From Candidatus Cloacimonetes bacterium HGW-Cloacimonetes-3 (lineage in GTDB: Bacteria > Cloacimonadota > Cloacimonadia > Cloacimonadales > Cloacimonadaceae): 50,241 bases of DNA. This document shows, piece by piece, positions 32,110-41,211 of this stretch (positions are counted from its first letter, which is position 1; the number at the start of each line of letters is the position of its first letter). Location of the stretch: positions 1-50,241 of the forward strand of contig PHBO01000016.1 in NCBI GenBank assembly GCA_002840645.1, read 5' to 3'. The position numbers and the translations under genes are program-made. The notes beneath the pieces are model-generated. The model searched no databases. It was not told where the DNA came from and saw only the letters and a list, made by a program, of their open reading frames with translations.

Positions 32110-33798
32110 CCCAATCGCTATTTTCTCTTCAGCATAGTTGATATTTGGTTGCCTCGTCCTCATTGAAAAGGCATAGATCATAGTGAGGGGGCCTATACGT
32201 CCGATGTACATTAATAAAGTTATCATCGCTTTCCCGGGGTAACTTAGGCTGCTTGTGATGCCCATAGACAGCCCAACTGTCCCAAAAGCAGAGATGGATT
32301 CGAAGAGGATTTGTTCAAAAGTGAAGGGTTCTAACATCATCAGGAAAAACACTATCCCGAACACGATCATGGCTGCGATAGTAATCAAAGTGGTTGCTTC
32401 TTTGGCATTTGAAGTGGCTATCTTCCGATTAAAAACCGTCAAGTTCCGCTTCCCCCGTAGCATTGCAACCACAGATAAAAGAAGCACTGAGAAAGTAGTG
32501 GTTTTCACACCACCACCGGTAGAGCCTGGAGATGCACCTATAAACATTAAAGCCAAGGCTACAAGAACAGATGCAGAGCTGAATCTGCCTATATCTATTG
32601 TGTTAAAACCTGCCGTTCGCATGGTAACGGATTGGAACCATGAGCCAAGCAAGCGGCGAGAAAGGGTGAAGCCTTCCATACTGGCATGATATTCTGCCAG
32701 AAACAAGATAATGAAGCCCAGTATGGTTAACCCTGCGCTGGATGCCAGTACGATTTTCGTGTGTAGGGTAAGCTTCTTAACTTTGGCGTTGGAAAAGACG
32801 TTTTTGTACAATTCTATCAACACTGTGAAGCCAAGCCCCCCCAGAATTATTAAGAAAGTGATGGTAAGGTTTACCACCGGGCTATCCACAAAGCTCATCA
32901 TATTGTCGCTCCACAGAGCAAAACCAGCATTACAAAAAGCAGATACAGAGTGAAAGATTGCGTTGTATATAGCCTGAGAAGTTGGCAACACTTTGGCAAA
33001 GCTAACATAGAGAAACACTGCGCCAATAGCTTCGATAAACGCCGTAACCAACACGATACTTTGTAACAACTTAAATACGCTTACTACCTGATGTTCACCC
33101 ACCATATTATGCATCACGTTTTCTAATTTAAGGGTAATTCTCTGCCCCAGCATGAGGGCAAAAGCAGTGGAGATAGTCATAATCCCTAAGCCGCCAATCT
33201 GAATCAGCAACAGAATCACTATTTGCCCAAAGAGCGTAAAATATGTACCTGTATCCACCACTACCAAACCGGTTACACAGGTAGCAGAAGTGGCGGTAAA
33301 CAGCGCATCCAGAAAGTGGGTTACCTGCCCTTTCACGCTTGCCGCAGGAAGCATTAGCAGCACCGTGCCGAATATGATTACGGCAACAAAACTAAGCATC
33401 AGGGATACTGGTGGGTTACCCGAAAGCAGTTTTAGAAACCTTCCTTCAAAAGCTTTGAAGATAACGTATTGAATGATAAAATAGGTCTGCCTGATTAACA
33501 GGAAGAAAATCGCAAACTTAGCTTGAAAGGCTAAAAGCAATGCTCCCATCAGCAGCATGATAACATCAAAGATAATTACCTTGCCGTCACGCTTAAAATC
33601 CTTGAAGAGTACGTGATTAAGGATTGTAAACATCAAAAGCAACAGATTTGCCAGCGCAGTTGCCAGTTCAAGGCTGCGATAGTTGAGGAAAACCCCGATT
33701 ATCGGCTCTAAAAATAGAACTACAAAGCTCCATGCAGCCAACAGATAGGCAATCAACTCAACATGACGCAATGGGGCTTTTTGATATGAATCAGGCAT
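32107..33798 (-). CDS. trkH: Trk/Ktr-type K+ transporter membrane subunit
   Basis: The 563-aa protein has many membrane segments, the four pore-lining filter sequences of the SKT superfamily (TSATCVTGL, SAFCNAGFALW, MRTAGFN, SAFGTVGLS) and the GASPGSTGGGVKT intramembrane loop. An extra hydrophobic N-terminal region (about 130 residues) precedes the core. It forms the K+ (possibly Na+-coupled) uptake channel gated by the RCK protein at 30960. Its last codons run into the four-helix-bundle cassette repeat, so the C-terminus may be slightly altered. adk lies 9 bp upstream. Confidence 0.94.
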   Translation of the reverse strand: MPDSYQKAPLRHVELIAYLLAAWSFVVLFLEPIIGVFLNYRSLELATALANLLLLMFTILNHVLFKDFKRDGKVIIFDVIMLLMGALLLAFQAKFAIFFLLIRQTYFIIQYVIFKAFEGRFLKLLSGNPPVSLMLSFVAVIIFGTVLLMLPAASVKGQVTHFLDALFTATSATCVTGLVVVDTGTYFTLFGQIVILLLIQIGGLGIMTISTAFALMLGQRITLKLENVMHNMVGEHQVVSVFKLLQSIVLVTAFIEAIGAVFLYVSFAKVLPTSQAIYNAIFHSVSAFCNAGFALWSDNMMSFVDSPVVNLTITFLIILGGLGFTVLIELYKNVFSNAKVKKLTLHTKIVLASSAGLTILGFIILFLAEYHASMEGFTLSRRLLGSWFQSVTMRTAGFNTIDIGRFSSASVLVALALMFIGASPGSTGGGVKTTTFSVLLLSVVAMLRGKRNLTVFNRKIATSNAKEATTLITIAAMIVFGIVFFLMMLEPFTFEQILFESISAFGTVGLSMGITSSLSYPGKAMITLLMYIGRIGPLTMIYAFSMRTRQPNINYAEEKIAIG

Positions 33799-33807
33799 TT
33801 AGACAAC

Positions 33808-34440
33808 CTAAAGGTTTTGCAAATCCTGCATTATCTCCCGCCCAATATCCTGGATTCCATTATCCGCAGAGATTGTGTGTAAAACACCTTTTTTTGCAAA
33901 GAACTCCTTGAGGGCATAGGTTTGAGCGTAAAATTCCTTCACTCGCTGCTTAATAGCATCGCCGGTGTCATCAGCTCTTTGTTTTAGCTGCCCGCCACAA
34001 ACGTCGCACACACCTTCCTGCTTGGGAATCCGACTGATGAGATTGAAGTTTTCACCACAATCGCCACACACTCGTCTCGCTTCAATACGGCTGATGGCAT
34101 CTTCTTCGCTAAGGCTTAGATAGTAAACTCTTTTCACACGGTAGTTTGCCATCAGGAATTCTGCCTGTGCAGGGGTACGGGGAAAACCATCAAAGATTAT
34201 CCCGGGGCAATCGGCGCACAGTGAACTGTTCACCAGATCAAATACCAGCTCATCACTTACCAAATCGCCACGTGCAATAATGGACTTCACTTCTAAGCCA
34301 AGTTTGCTTCCACCGGCTATTTGCTCTCGAAACAGATCACCGATATTAACATGTTGATAGCCTGATTTTTCAGCCAGTATTTTGGCTTGAGTTCCCTTGC
34401 CACTGCCCTGAATTCCAAGAAATACTATAGCATCTGTCAT
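33808..34440 (-). CDS. adk: Adenylate kinase
   Basis: Adk interconverts ATP + AMP and 2 ADP. P-loop GIQGSGKGTQ, the AMP site GDLFREQ, FDGFPRTPAQAEF and RADDTGDAIKQRV are in place. The LID domain carries a zinc-binding C-x2-C...C-x2-C set (CGDC, CDVC), common in Gram-positives and some other phyla. At 210 aa it is a long-form enzyme. ATG follows AGGTGA. It is the first gene of the minus-strand run leading into the K+ transport genes. Confidence 0.97.
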   Translation of the reverse strand: MTDAIVFLGIQGSGKGTQAKILAEKSGYQHVNIGDLFREQIAGGSKLGLEVKSIIARGDLVSDELVFDLVNSSLCADCPGIIFDGFPRTPAQAEFLMANYRVKRVYYLSLSEEDAISRIEARRVCGDCGENFNLISRIPKQEGVCDVCGGQLKQRADDTGDAIKQRVKEFYAQTYALKEFFAKKGVLHTISADNGIQDIGREIMQDLQNL

Positions 34441-34886
34441 TGTTCACCTCAGTTTGTGCAGTAAAAAGGGCTTGCATAGTTCTGTCAAGCCAATTTTCTT
34501 CCTAAGCATTCCCTCCAAACAAAAGATAATTCAAAAGATATGGTTACTACTCGCAATACCATTGCCAAGCAAGGAATCGATTCAGCTTAACTAATCTGAA
34601 CCGCGATAGATATCTATATCAGCAGCAAATACTTCTGCCATAGTGTTTAGTAACATACCAGAAAAGAGTAGCATGTTTAGTTGCTTTTTACCTCTTGCCG
34701 AAATTACAGATTTGTGTAGCTCTAGGATTTAACTTGATTCCCATTGTGTATAAATCAATCCACACTATTTTCGAATCACTATTCGATTTATCTTGACAAT
34801 TGCCTATTCTTGAAATTTATAAACGTCATACACAAACTGCTATAGATTTCTACGATTAGAGTAGTTTAATATATCTGTATAGCCAT
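34441..34886. promoter_or_regulatory. Divergent intergenic region with a promoter for the response regulator
   Basis: A 446-bp A/T-rich region between divergent genes. On the plus strand TTGACA (34793-34798) is followed after 19 bp by TATAAA (34818-34823), about 75 bp before the response-regulator start. I see no RNA gene or coding frame in the remainder. The adk promoter should also be here but is not obvious. Confidence 0.45.
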
Positions 34887-34898
34887 GTGGAGAATGAT

Positions 34899-35339
34899 TT
34901 GAGTGTGCCAACTATCCTTCTGATAGAAGATAGCTTATCTGATGTTGAACTAACCAGACGTGCCCTGAAAATGAACGGATTTGAAGTAAATATTAATGTA
35001 GCCGAGGACGGCGTTGAGGCACTGGACTATCTTTTATGTACGGGAATTCACTCTCACAGAAACCCATTCTCTTTGCCTGATTTGATATTGTTAGACCTTA
35101 ATATTCCCAAGATAGATGGTAATGAAGTAGTTAAGCGTATTCGTGCTACCGATAAAATCAAGTTGATCCCCATTGTTGTGTTAACCTCATCAAATGAGGA
35201 TTCTGATCTCTTAAATGCCTACAATAATGGGGCTAACAGCTACATCCGTAAACCTGTCGAATTCAATGAGTTTGCTGAAGTAGTTAGTCTTCTCGGGCGT
35301 TACTGGCTGGAAATAAACGAAGCACCTCCCATAAAATAG
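34899..35339 (+). CDS. Stand-alone receiver response regulator (Rcp1-like)
   Basis: One receiver domain with no output domain (146 aa from TTG 34899). I prefer TTG at 34899 because GGAG lies 6 nt upstream; a GTG at 34887 overlaps that site. It has the acidic pair ED (LLIEDS), phospho-acceptor Asp66 (LILLDLNIPKIDG), VVLTSSNED and Lys in IRKPV. The length and the insert after alpha-2 (CTGIHSHRNPFSLPD) match Rcp1-type regulators that pair with phytochrome-like kinases. It is 44 bp before a large kinase whose core is of that type, so they are probably partners. Confidence 0.9.
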   Translation: MSVPTILLIEDSLSDVELTRRALKMNGFEVNINVAEDGVEALDYLLCTGIHSHRNPFSLPDLILLDLNIPKIDGNEVVKRIRATDKIKLIPIVVLTSSNEDSDLLNAYNNGANSYIRKPVEFNEFAEVVSLLGRYWLEINEAPPIK

Positions 35340-35383
35340 TATGCTACATCTTAAGGGCAATCACTTTTAGAAAAGAGTAAGAA

Positions 35384-38300
35384 ATGAGAAGTGGAATACT
35401 TGTTTCTTTGATCTACAATGCTGCGTTGTTGCTGGCGTTGGGGATGATATTCGATTCCGTTACTCTACGCAATTACCAGACCAGATTGTGGGCTAAATTA
35501 CTCTCCGGTTTCAGCTTGGGATTAATAGCCCTTGCAATTATGATAAACCCCTGGGTATTGATTGGGGGTGTAGTTTTCGATACCCGCTCTATATTGTTCA
35601 GTATTATCGGAATGTTTTTTGGCACTGTGCCGGCAATCATAAGCTTATCAATAGCAGTAGCATATAGAATATGGCTGGGTGGTTCGGGTGTTTATATGGG
35701 TGTTTCTGTTATTGTTGCCTCGTTAGGTTGGGGCTACATCTGGAAAAGACTTCACCATAAGTGGAAGCATCCTTTTGGAATCGTCGAGTTTTATTCTCTG
35801 GGCATAGCCAATCATTTAACCATGCTGGGATTAACTGTGTTGTTGCCTGCCGCCTCGCGGGGAAGCGTTCTATGGACTATCTCATTGCCTGTGATGACTC
35901 TATACCCTATCGTCACGGTTGTTTTGGGGCAGATGTTAGTGAAGCGTATGCAGCTCAGGCGTGAGAAGTATGCTTTGGAAACCAGCGAAGAGCAATTCCG
36001 CATCCTTTATGAAAGCGCTCCCATTGCTTATCAGTCTTTGGATGTAAATGGCAATTTCATAACCGTGAACAAAACATGGTTGCATATATTAGGCTATGAC
36101 CTTGAAGACGTTTTAGGAAAGAACTTCTCTCAATTTATTGATTCAGATAATCAACCACTATTCGCTGAGTGCTTTGCAGAGTTTAAAATAACGGGTTCCA
36201 TGGAGAATAACGAGTTCGGGTTGCTTAAAAAAGATGGTTCCCAAATACTCGCCAGCTTCAATGGTACTATTTTGTATGATGTAGATGGCAAGTTCAAGCA
36301 AACCCAATGCGTGTTCACTGATATCACTGAGCGCAGGAAACAGGAAACGGCACTGCTAAAAATCAAGGCTGACTGGGAAGCAATCTTCCAGTCTATCCCT
36401 CATCCCACTTTTATCTTAGATAAAGACCAAACAATACTTGCAGCCAATGCTAATCTTGAAAAAGCTACAGGGTTTAGCACAGAGCAGATGAAAGGCAGGA
36501 AATGCTGGGAACTGATGCATGGTGAGGATGCTACCGAGCCACCCCCGGGATGTCCTTTCGCCGAAAGCTGCGACAGCGACAATGATATCTCCAGAGAGAT
36601 GGAAGTTAGTGCCTTGGGTGGTTGGTTTTTAGTCACCTGTAAGCCGATTTTTGATGAATCCGGGCAAATAGACAAGGTTATTCATATTGCTATGGACATC
36701 ACAGAAAGGAAGAAAAATGAGCTAATTCTGTTGCAAAGCGAAGAGAAATACCGCTTGCTTTCAGAAACTGCTCAGGACATCATTCTTGTGCATCATTTTG
36801 ATGGCTCAGTGTCCTACGCAAATCAGAAAGCACTTAGTTTCCTGGGTGTTAATCAGGAAGAACTGGCAAGTATAAACATCCTTGATTACGTAGCAGAAGA
36901 GTATCATGCAATGCTTGCCGAACATAGCAAAGAAAGGCAAGAGGGTTATTTAGGGTCACGTGTCTATCCCTTGGAACTCATTACCTGGGACAAATGCCGC
37001 ATACAGGTAGAGGTTAGCAGCACTCCTATAGTTAGTGACAATCAGATTACAGGCATCCTTGCCGTTGTACGCGATATCACAGAGCGGTTAGCAGATCAAC
37101 AGGCTATAAAAGAAAGCCAGGAGCGCTTCGAGAGTTTCATGGATAATCTTCCCGGCGGTGTGTTTATTAAGGATGCCTACAGTGCACTTATCTATGTTAA
37201 CCAGTACCTGAAAAACGTGCATAGTGCCGATAGAAAGATAGGCTTAAGACCACATAGTGTGTATCCTAAGGAAATCGCAAATGCAATAGTTGAGGAAGAT
37301 CAGCAGACCCTGATGACGGGATTTCGCACCGCTATTGAAGAAATCCTTCACAACGATGGCGTCACTCATTTATACGAAACCACTAAGTTTGTTCTACCCA
37401 ACCCAAATGGTGAGCCCCTAATAGGTGGGATAGCACTGGACGTTACCCAGAAGCTGCTTGCTGAGGAGCAAAAAAACAGGTATGCTAAGCGTATTGAGAT
37501 ACTCCACACTTTGGACAGCATAGTTCTGGAGACCTTGTCCTTCGATTCTGTATGTAATGCAGTAGTGGAGAACCTTCAACAGTTGATGCCTTTCACCGTT
37601 CTTACCGTGAACGTGTTATCAGAAGGAACAGTTACCTTCCCTGCGTTTTTAAAACCTAAAGGGAGATTTGAATACTTGACCTTAGGCACGAGATATACTC
37701 CGAACCAGGAATTCATGCAGGAACTTGCAGAACAGCGAACCGTTGTTATACATGATGCGTCATCCTCTCGTCCCACGCCCGGTATGCCTATACGAGCCAA
37801 TATGGTGGAAGATGGGATAAAATCCTTGATGTACAACGCCATGATTATACAGGATGAACTGGTTGGTTTCTTGTGGTTCTCCTCAGATTATCAGGACTTT
37901 TTCACCTCAGAATACCGGGAAATAGCAGACGAATTTGCCAATCAGCTTGCCATTGTTTTGCACCACTTACAGCTGATTCAGAGGATTAAAGAATACGCAT
38001 TGGAACTGGAACAAAAGGTGGATGAAAGAACTAAACAGCTTACCTCCTCCAACCAAGAACTGGAAGCATTCTCCTATTCAGTGGCACATGATCTGCGCTC
38101 TCCTTTGCGCACCATAGATGGCTATTGCTCCATCCTGATGGAAGATTACGCTCCAGATTTACATGAAAATGCTCTTACACTCCTTAGCACCATTCGGGCT
38201 ACTTCACATCGTATGGATACCCTTATCCAAGAGTTGCTGTTACTGGCTAAAATAACCAGAAATGCACTCCAAATTACACAGGTAAACATGTATGATATGG

Positions 38301-38734
38301 CTTCTCAGATATCTTCGGAGATACTGATATCCAAAGCTCCGCTACAGTTTGATGTTATCATTGATGAGCTTCCGGATTGCTTGGCGGATTATACATTGAT
38401 CGGGCAAGTGTGGCAAAATCTGCTGGAGAATGCAGTAAAATTCTCCGCTCCTTGTGCCACGAGACAGATTCATATTGGCTACGAGAAACGAGATAAAGAT
38501 ACCGTCTATTTCGTTAAAGATAGCGGTGTGGGCTTCAATATGGAGTTTGTGGACAAGATTTTCGGTGCCTTCCAGCGCTTGCACAGGGAAACAGAATTTG
38601 AGGGAACCGGCATTGGTTTGGCTATTGTGAAAAAGATAATCGACAGACATTTCGGCGAGGTGTGGGCAACAAGCTGCATCGGCACAGGCTCCACACTCTT
38701 TTTCTCCCTTCCCGATGAGATTAACATAGACTAA
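35384..38734 (+). CDS. Large multi-PAS membrane histidine kinase
   Basis: An N-terminal membrane region of about six helices (1-195), including SIIGMFFGTVPAIIS and GGSGVYMG, resembles the 5TM-5TMR_LYT sensor of LytS-type proteins. Four PAS domains follow (about 205-320, 325-445, 450-570, 580-700), the second with a Cys-rich insert (CWELMHGEDATEPPPGCPF). Then come a GAF-like domain (about 710-865), HisKA with His902 (VAHDLRSPLRTIDGY) and HATPase_c (NLLENAVKF, DSGVGFN, GTGIGLAIV). There is no receiver domain; the preceding single-receiver gene is the obvious target. Possible signals include cell-wall fragments or redox state, but nothing visible decides. Confidence 0.9.
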   Translation: MRSGILVSLIYNAALLLALGMIFDSVTLRNYQTRLWAKLLSGFSLGLIALAIMINPWVLIGGVVFDTRSILFSIIGMFFGTVPAIISLSIAVAYRIWLGGSGVYMGVSVIVASLGWGYIWKRLHHKWKHPFGIVEFYSLGIANHLTMLGLTVLLPAASRGSVLWTISLPVMTLYPIVTVVLGQMLVKRMQLRREKYALETSEEQFRILYESAPIAYQSLDVNGNFITVNKTWLHILGYDLEDVLGKNFSQFIDSDNQPLFAECFAEFKITGSMENNEFGLLKKDGSQILASFNGTILYDVDGKFKQTQCVFTDITERRKQETALLKIKADWEAIFQSIPHPTFILDKDQTILAANANLEKATGFSTEQMKGRKCWELMHGEDATEPPPGCPFAESCDSDNDISREMEVSALGGWFLVTCKPIFDESGQIDKVIHIAMDITERKKNELILLQSEEKYRLLSETAQDIILVHHFDGSVSYANQKALSFLGVNQEELASINILDYVAEEYHAMLAEHSKERQEGYLGSRVYPLELITWDKCRIQVEVSSTPIVSDNQITGILAVVRDITERLADQQAIKESQERFESFMDNLPGGVFIKDAYSALIYVNQYLKNVHSADRKIGLRPHSVYPKEIANAIVEEDQQTLMTGFRTAIEEILHNDGVTHLYETTKFVLPNPNGEPLIGGIALDVTQKLLAEEQKNRYAKRIEILHTLDSIVLETLSFDSVCNAVVENLQQLMPFTVLTVNVLSEGTVTFPAFLKPKGRFEYLTLGTRYTPNQEFMQELAEQRTVVIHDASSSRPTPGMPIRANMVEDGIKSLMYNAMIIQDELVGFLWFSSDYQDFFTSEYREIADEFANQLAIVLHHLQLIQRIKEYALELEQKVDERTKQLTSSNQELEAFSYSVAHDLRSPLRTIDGYCSILMEDYAPDLHENALTLLSTIRATSHRMDTLIQELLLLAKITRNALQITQVNMYDMASQISSEILISKAPLQFDVIIDELPDCLADYTLIGQVWQNLLENAVKFSAPCATRQIHIGYEKRDKDTVYFVKDSGVGFNMEFVDKIFGAFQRLHRETEFEGTGIGLAIVKKIIDRHFGEVWATSCIGTGSTLFFSLPDEINID

Positions 38735-38742
38735 GCTGTATA

Positions 38743-38952
38743 ACTAGTGTTTTGTCCAGCATGTAATGTCGCAATGGAACTGTCATTCCTGCGGAGGCAG
38801 GAATCCAGCCCTTATTGAACCGCTTAAGTATTGATACTTTAGCATGTTGATAAGCTGTTGTTTATCTTTCTTTCCTTTTAAGCTATTTCCCTTATCTGGA
38901 TTCCTGCCTCCGCAGGAATGACAACTCTTGGCAGGCTTGACGCGACACTAGT
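38743..38952. mobile_element. MITE-like element, 210 bp, with terminal and internal inverted repeats
   Basis: The ends ACTAGTGT and ACACTAGT are inverted and continue imperfectly (GTC(C/A)AGC). Inside, 38781-38808 and 38896-38923 are perfect 28-bp inverted copies of a unit beginning TGTCATTCCTGCGGAGG, each itself a small hairpin (ATTCCTGC/GCAGGAAT). A TA dinucleotide borders both ends, as expected for IS630/Tc1-type insertions. No transposase lies within. Confidence 0.7.
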
Positions 38953-39043
38953 AGTAACCAAAGCACAAAGGCATCCAATACTATGCCAACTTACCAACTT
39001 AGCAGAACTCTAAAGTCCCTAAACAGCAAGGCTCCCACAATTG

Positions 39044-39079
39044 TTAAGATTATTTAACCTGAAAATAACCGTTTTTACT
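39044..39079 (+). promoter_or_regulatory. Candidate PhoB box upstream of phoB
   Basis: TTAAG, TTAACC, ATAACC and TTTAC occur with their TAA/TAC cores at 39045, 39055, 39066 and 39076, a 10-11 bp period. The same period and core appear before the porin-pst operon. It lies about 100 bp upstream of the phoB start, which suggests autoregulation. The -10 is not clear (TATCCG at 39092 is one choice). Confidence 0.55.
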
Positions 39080-39176
39080 TGTCACAAATGGTATCCGCCT
39101 CGTTTTGGTAAGTAAAGTTACCCTCACCTGATTATGACCTACTAAGGGTAGCATGACATACATACAGGAGTGTGTG

Positions 39177-39869
39177 ATGAGTAAATTGTTGTATATCGTA
39201 GAAGATGAAGCCGATATTCTGGAATTAGTGCTAATGAAGCTTGAGGCTGCCGGGTTTAGCACCAAAGGTTTCGAGCGAGCCGAACCTATGTTGCAAAGCC
39301 TTAAAGTTAGTGCCGTCGATCTGATTATCCTGGATGTGATGCTGCCCGGGATGGATGGTATGGAAGTGTGCCAGAAGCTAAAAAGCGATCCTGCTACAGA
39401 GAATATCCCCGTCATCATGCTTACTGCTAGAACTGATATCGAAGACAAGGTAAAGGGACTGGAATACGGAGCAGATGATTATATCACCAAGCCATTCGAT
39501 GCCAAAGAGCTTGTTGCGCGGGTTAAAGCCGTACTTAGGCGCAGCAGTTGGGAGAGCAGCAAAAACGTGCTTAGCATCACCCCCGATTTCGTGATAGATT
39601 TCAACCGCTACGAAGTGCTTATCAACGGCAAGCGCGCAGATATAACCCTTACTGAATTCAAAATATTGCAGCTACTTACCAAGCGTCCAAGCTGGGTTTA
39701 CAACCGCAGCCAGATGCTGGATTACCTGTGGGGAACCGATAAGGTGGTGATAGAGCGCACGATAGATGTTCACATCCGCAACCTCCGCGAGAAGCTGGGT
39801 GAGTTTGCCATTATGATCCAGAATATCCGGGGCGTGGGATACCGTTTCAGTGTCGGTGGCGAGGAATAG
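39177..39869 (+). CDS. phoB: PhoB-type response regulator (OmpR family)
   Basis: A receiver domain (phospho-acceptor Asp53 in LDVMLPGMDG, switch Thr in MLTART, Lys in ITKPF) is joined to a winged-helix DNA-binding domain (about 135-230; LTEFKILQLLTKRP, VDVHIRNLREKLG, IRGVGYRF). The ATG at 39177 follows AGGAG; a longer frame begins upstream without a site. The 230-aa length fits PhoB/PhoP. With the PhoR-like kinase next and the pst operon opposite, a phosphate-starvation role is well supported. Confidence 0.92.
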   Translation: MSKLLYIVEDEADILELVLMKLEAAGFSTKGFERAEPMLQSLKVSAVDLIILDVMLPGMDGMEVCQKLKSDPATENIPVIMLTARTDIEDKVKGLEYGADDYITKPFDAKELVARVKAVLRRSSWESSKNVLSITPDFVIDFNRYEVLINGKRADITLTEFKILQLLTKRPSWVYNRSQMLDYLWGTDKVVIERTIDVHIRNLREKLGEFAIMIQNIRGVGYRFSVGGEE

Positions 39870-39870
39870 T

Positions 39871-41199
39871 TTGGACAAAAACAGCCTGTTCCGCACTCTA
39901 GTAATCGCACATTGCATTCTGCTGCTTATCCTTGCCTTGCTGTTGCAGCTAAACATGCCGGTAATCCTCTTGCTGCTTGCGATGGCTGCTCTGGTAGCGG
40001 TGATGCTTGTGTTTGTAAATCGTAATCTTAGGAAGCAATATGCCATGATCTCCAAGGCAGCACAGCAGATTGCAGAAGGTGATCACAGCGTTCGCATCCC
40101 CAGCCTGCAACTGGATGAGTTCGACACCATGGGGCAGGATATTAACCTCATGCTTGGCAAGCTGGATAACACGATCAACCACCTGGCAATACACAGAGAG
40201 GAACTTCGCCTTCTGCTTAGCTCCATTGATGATGTGCTGTGGTCACAAAATCTGGATGGCAGATTGGTGTGGGCTAACCAAGCATTCATCAACCTCTTCG
40301 CTGCATATAGTCCGGATAAACGGCAGTTTTATTGGGAAGTTATTCGCGAGCCAATCCTGATCAAGCAGATTAAGGACAGCGACACGGATGATGCAAAGCT
40401 GATGAAAGAACTTCAGTTCGGCGAACGCAGCTATCTGCTATCCGGCAACCGTAACGAAGAAGCAAGACGCCGGGTATTCATCATGCAGGATATCTCCTCT
40501 ATCCGGATGGCAGAGCAGATGAAAAAGGACTTTGTGGTAAATCTTGCCCACGAACTGCGCACTCCGCTAACAGCCATAAAGGGTTTTACGGATGCCATGC
40601 AAGATAACTCGTCGGCAAATAACCCCCGCTACCTTAGGATTATCCAGAACCATACCAATCGGCTGATTCATCTGATCAGCGATCTGGAACAGCTTATCCG
40701 CCTTGAACGTATCGCTGAGATCGAAAGGCAGGAGATAAACCTAAACACCTTTTTCAAGAACGTGCAGATGGTGCTTAGCCCTCATGTGGAAGAGAAAGGG
40801 CTGTCCCTTTCCATCCAGCTGGATAAGCGGCTGCCCCGGCTGCACTGCGATCCCTTCAAACTGGAACAGGTGTTTCTAAACTTGGTGCAAAACTCCCTGC
40901 GTTACACCGAGAAAGGTGAGATATCCATCAAGAGCCGTGTGTTGGATAACGAAGTGCTGTTCGAAGTGTGCGACACCGGCAAAGGCATCGATTCCCATCA
41001 TCTGACCCGCATCTTTGAACGCTTTTATGTGGCAGATTCCTCCCGCAATCGCAGCCAAAGCGGCACAGGACTAGGGCTTGCCATCGTGAAACACATTGTT
41101 ATGCTACACAATGGCAGAATAGACGTGAGCAGCGAATTGGGCAAAGGAACTTGCTTTATGATCTATCTGCCCACAAAGCAGCTTTCAGGAAGCTGGTAA
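39871..41199 (+). CDS. phoR: PhoR-like phosphate sensor histidine kinase
   Basis: Two N-terminal membrane helices (about 9-55) are followed by a HAMP-like linker, a PAS domain (about 115-205; SSIDDVLWSQNLDGRLVWAN), HisKA with His227 (LAHELRTPLTAIKGF) and HATPase_c (NLVQNSLRYT, DTGKGI, GTGLGLAIVKHI). The lack of a large periplasmic domain is typical of PhoR, which senses transport through PstSCAB-PhoU. I start at TTG 39871 behind GAGGAA, 1 nt after the phoB stop; 442 aa. Confidence 0.9.
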   Translation: MDKNSLFRTLVIAHCILLLILALLLQLNMPVILLLLAMAALVAVMLVFVNRNLRKQYAMISKAAQQIAEGDHSVRIPSLQLDEFDTMGQDINLMLGKLDNTINHLAIHREELRLLLSSIDDVLWSQNLDGRLVWANQAFINLFAAYSPDKRQFYWEVIREPILIKQIKDSDTDDAKLMKELQFGERSYLLSGNRNEEARRRVFIMQDISSIRMAEQMKKDFVVNLAHELRTPLTAIKGFTDAMQDNSSANNPRYLRIIQNHTNRLIHLISDLEQLIRLERIAEIERQEINLNTFFKNVQMVLSPHVEEKGLSLSIQLDKRLPRLHCDPFKLEQVFLNLVQNSLRYTEKGEISIKSRVLDNEVLFEVCDTGKGIDSHHLTRIFERFYVADSSRNRSQSGTGLGLAIVKHIVMLHNGRIDVSSELGKGTCFMIYLPTKQLSGSW

Positions 41200-41211
41200 G
41201 GAATAACTCCC

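Noticed and set aside
32107-32200. trkH as a pseudogene because its stop lies in a repeat
   Set aside because: All four pore motifs and the final membrane helix are present before the stop; only the last few residues could be changed.
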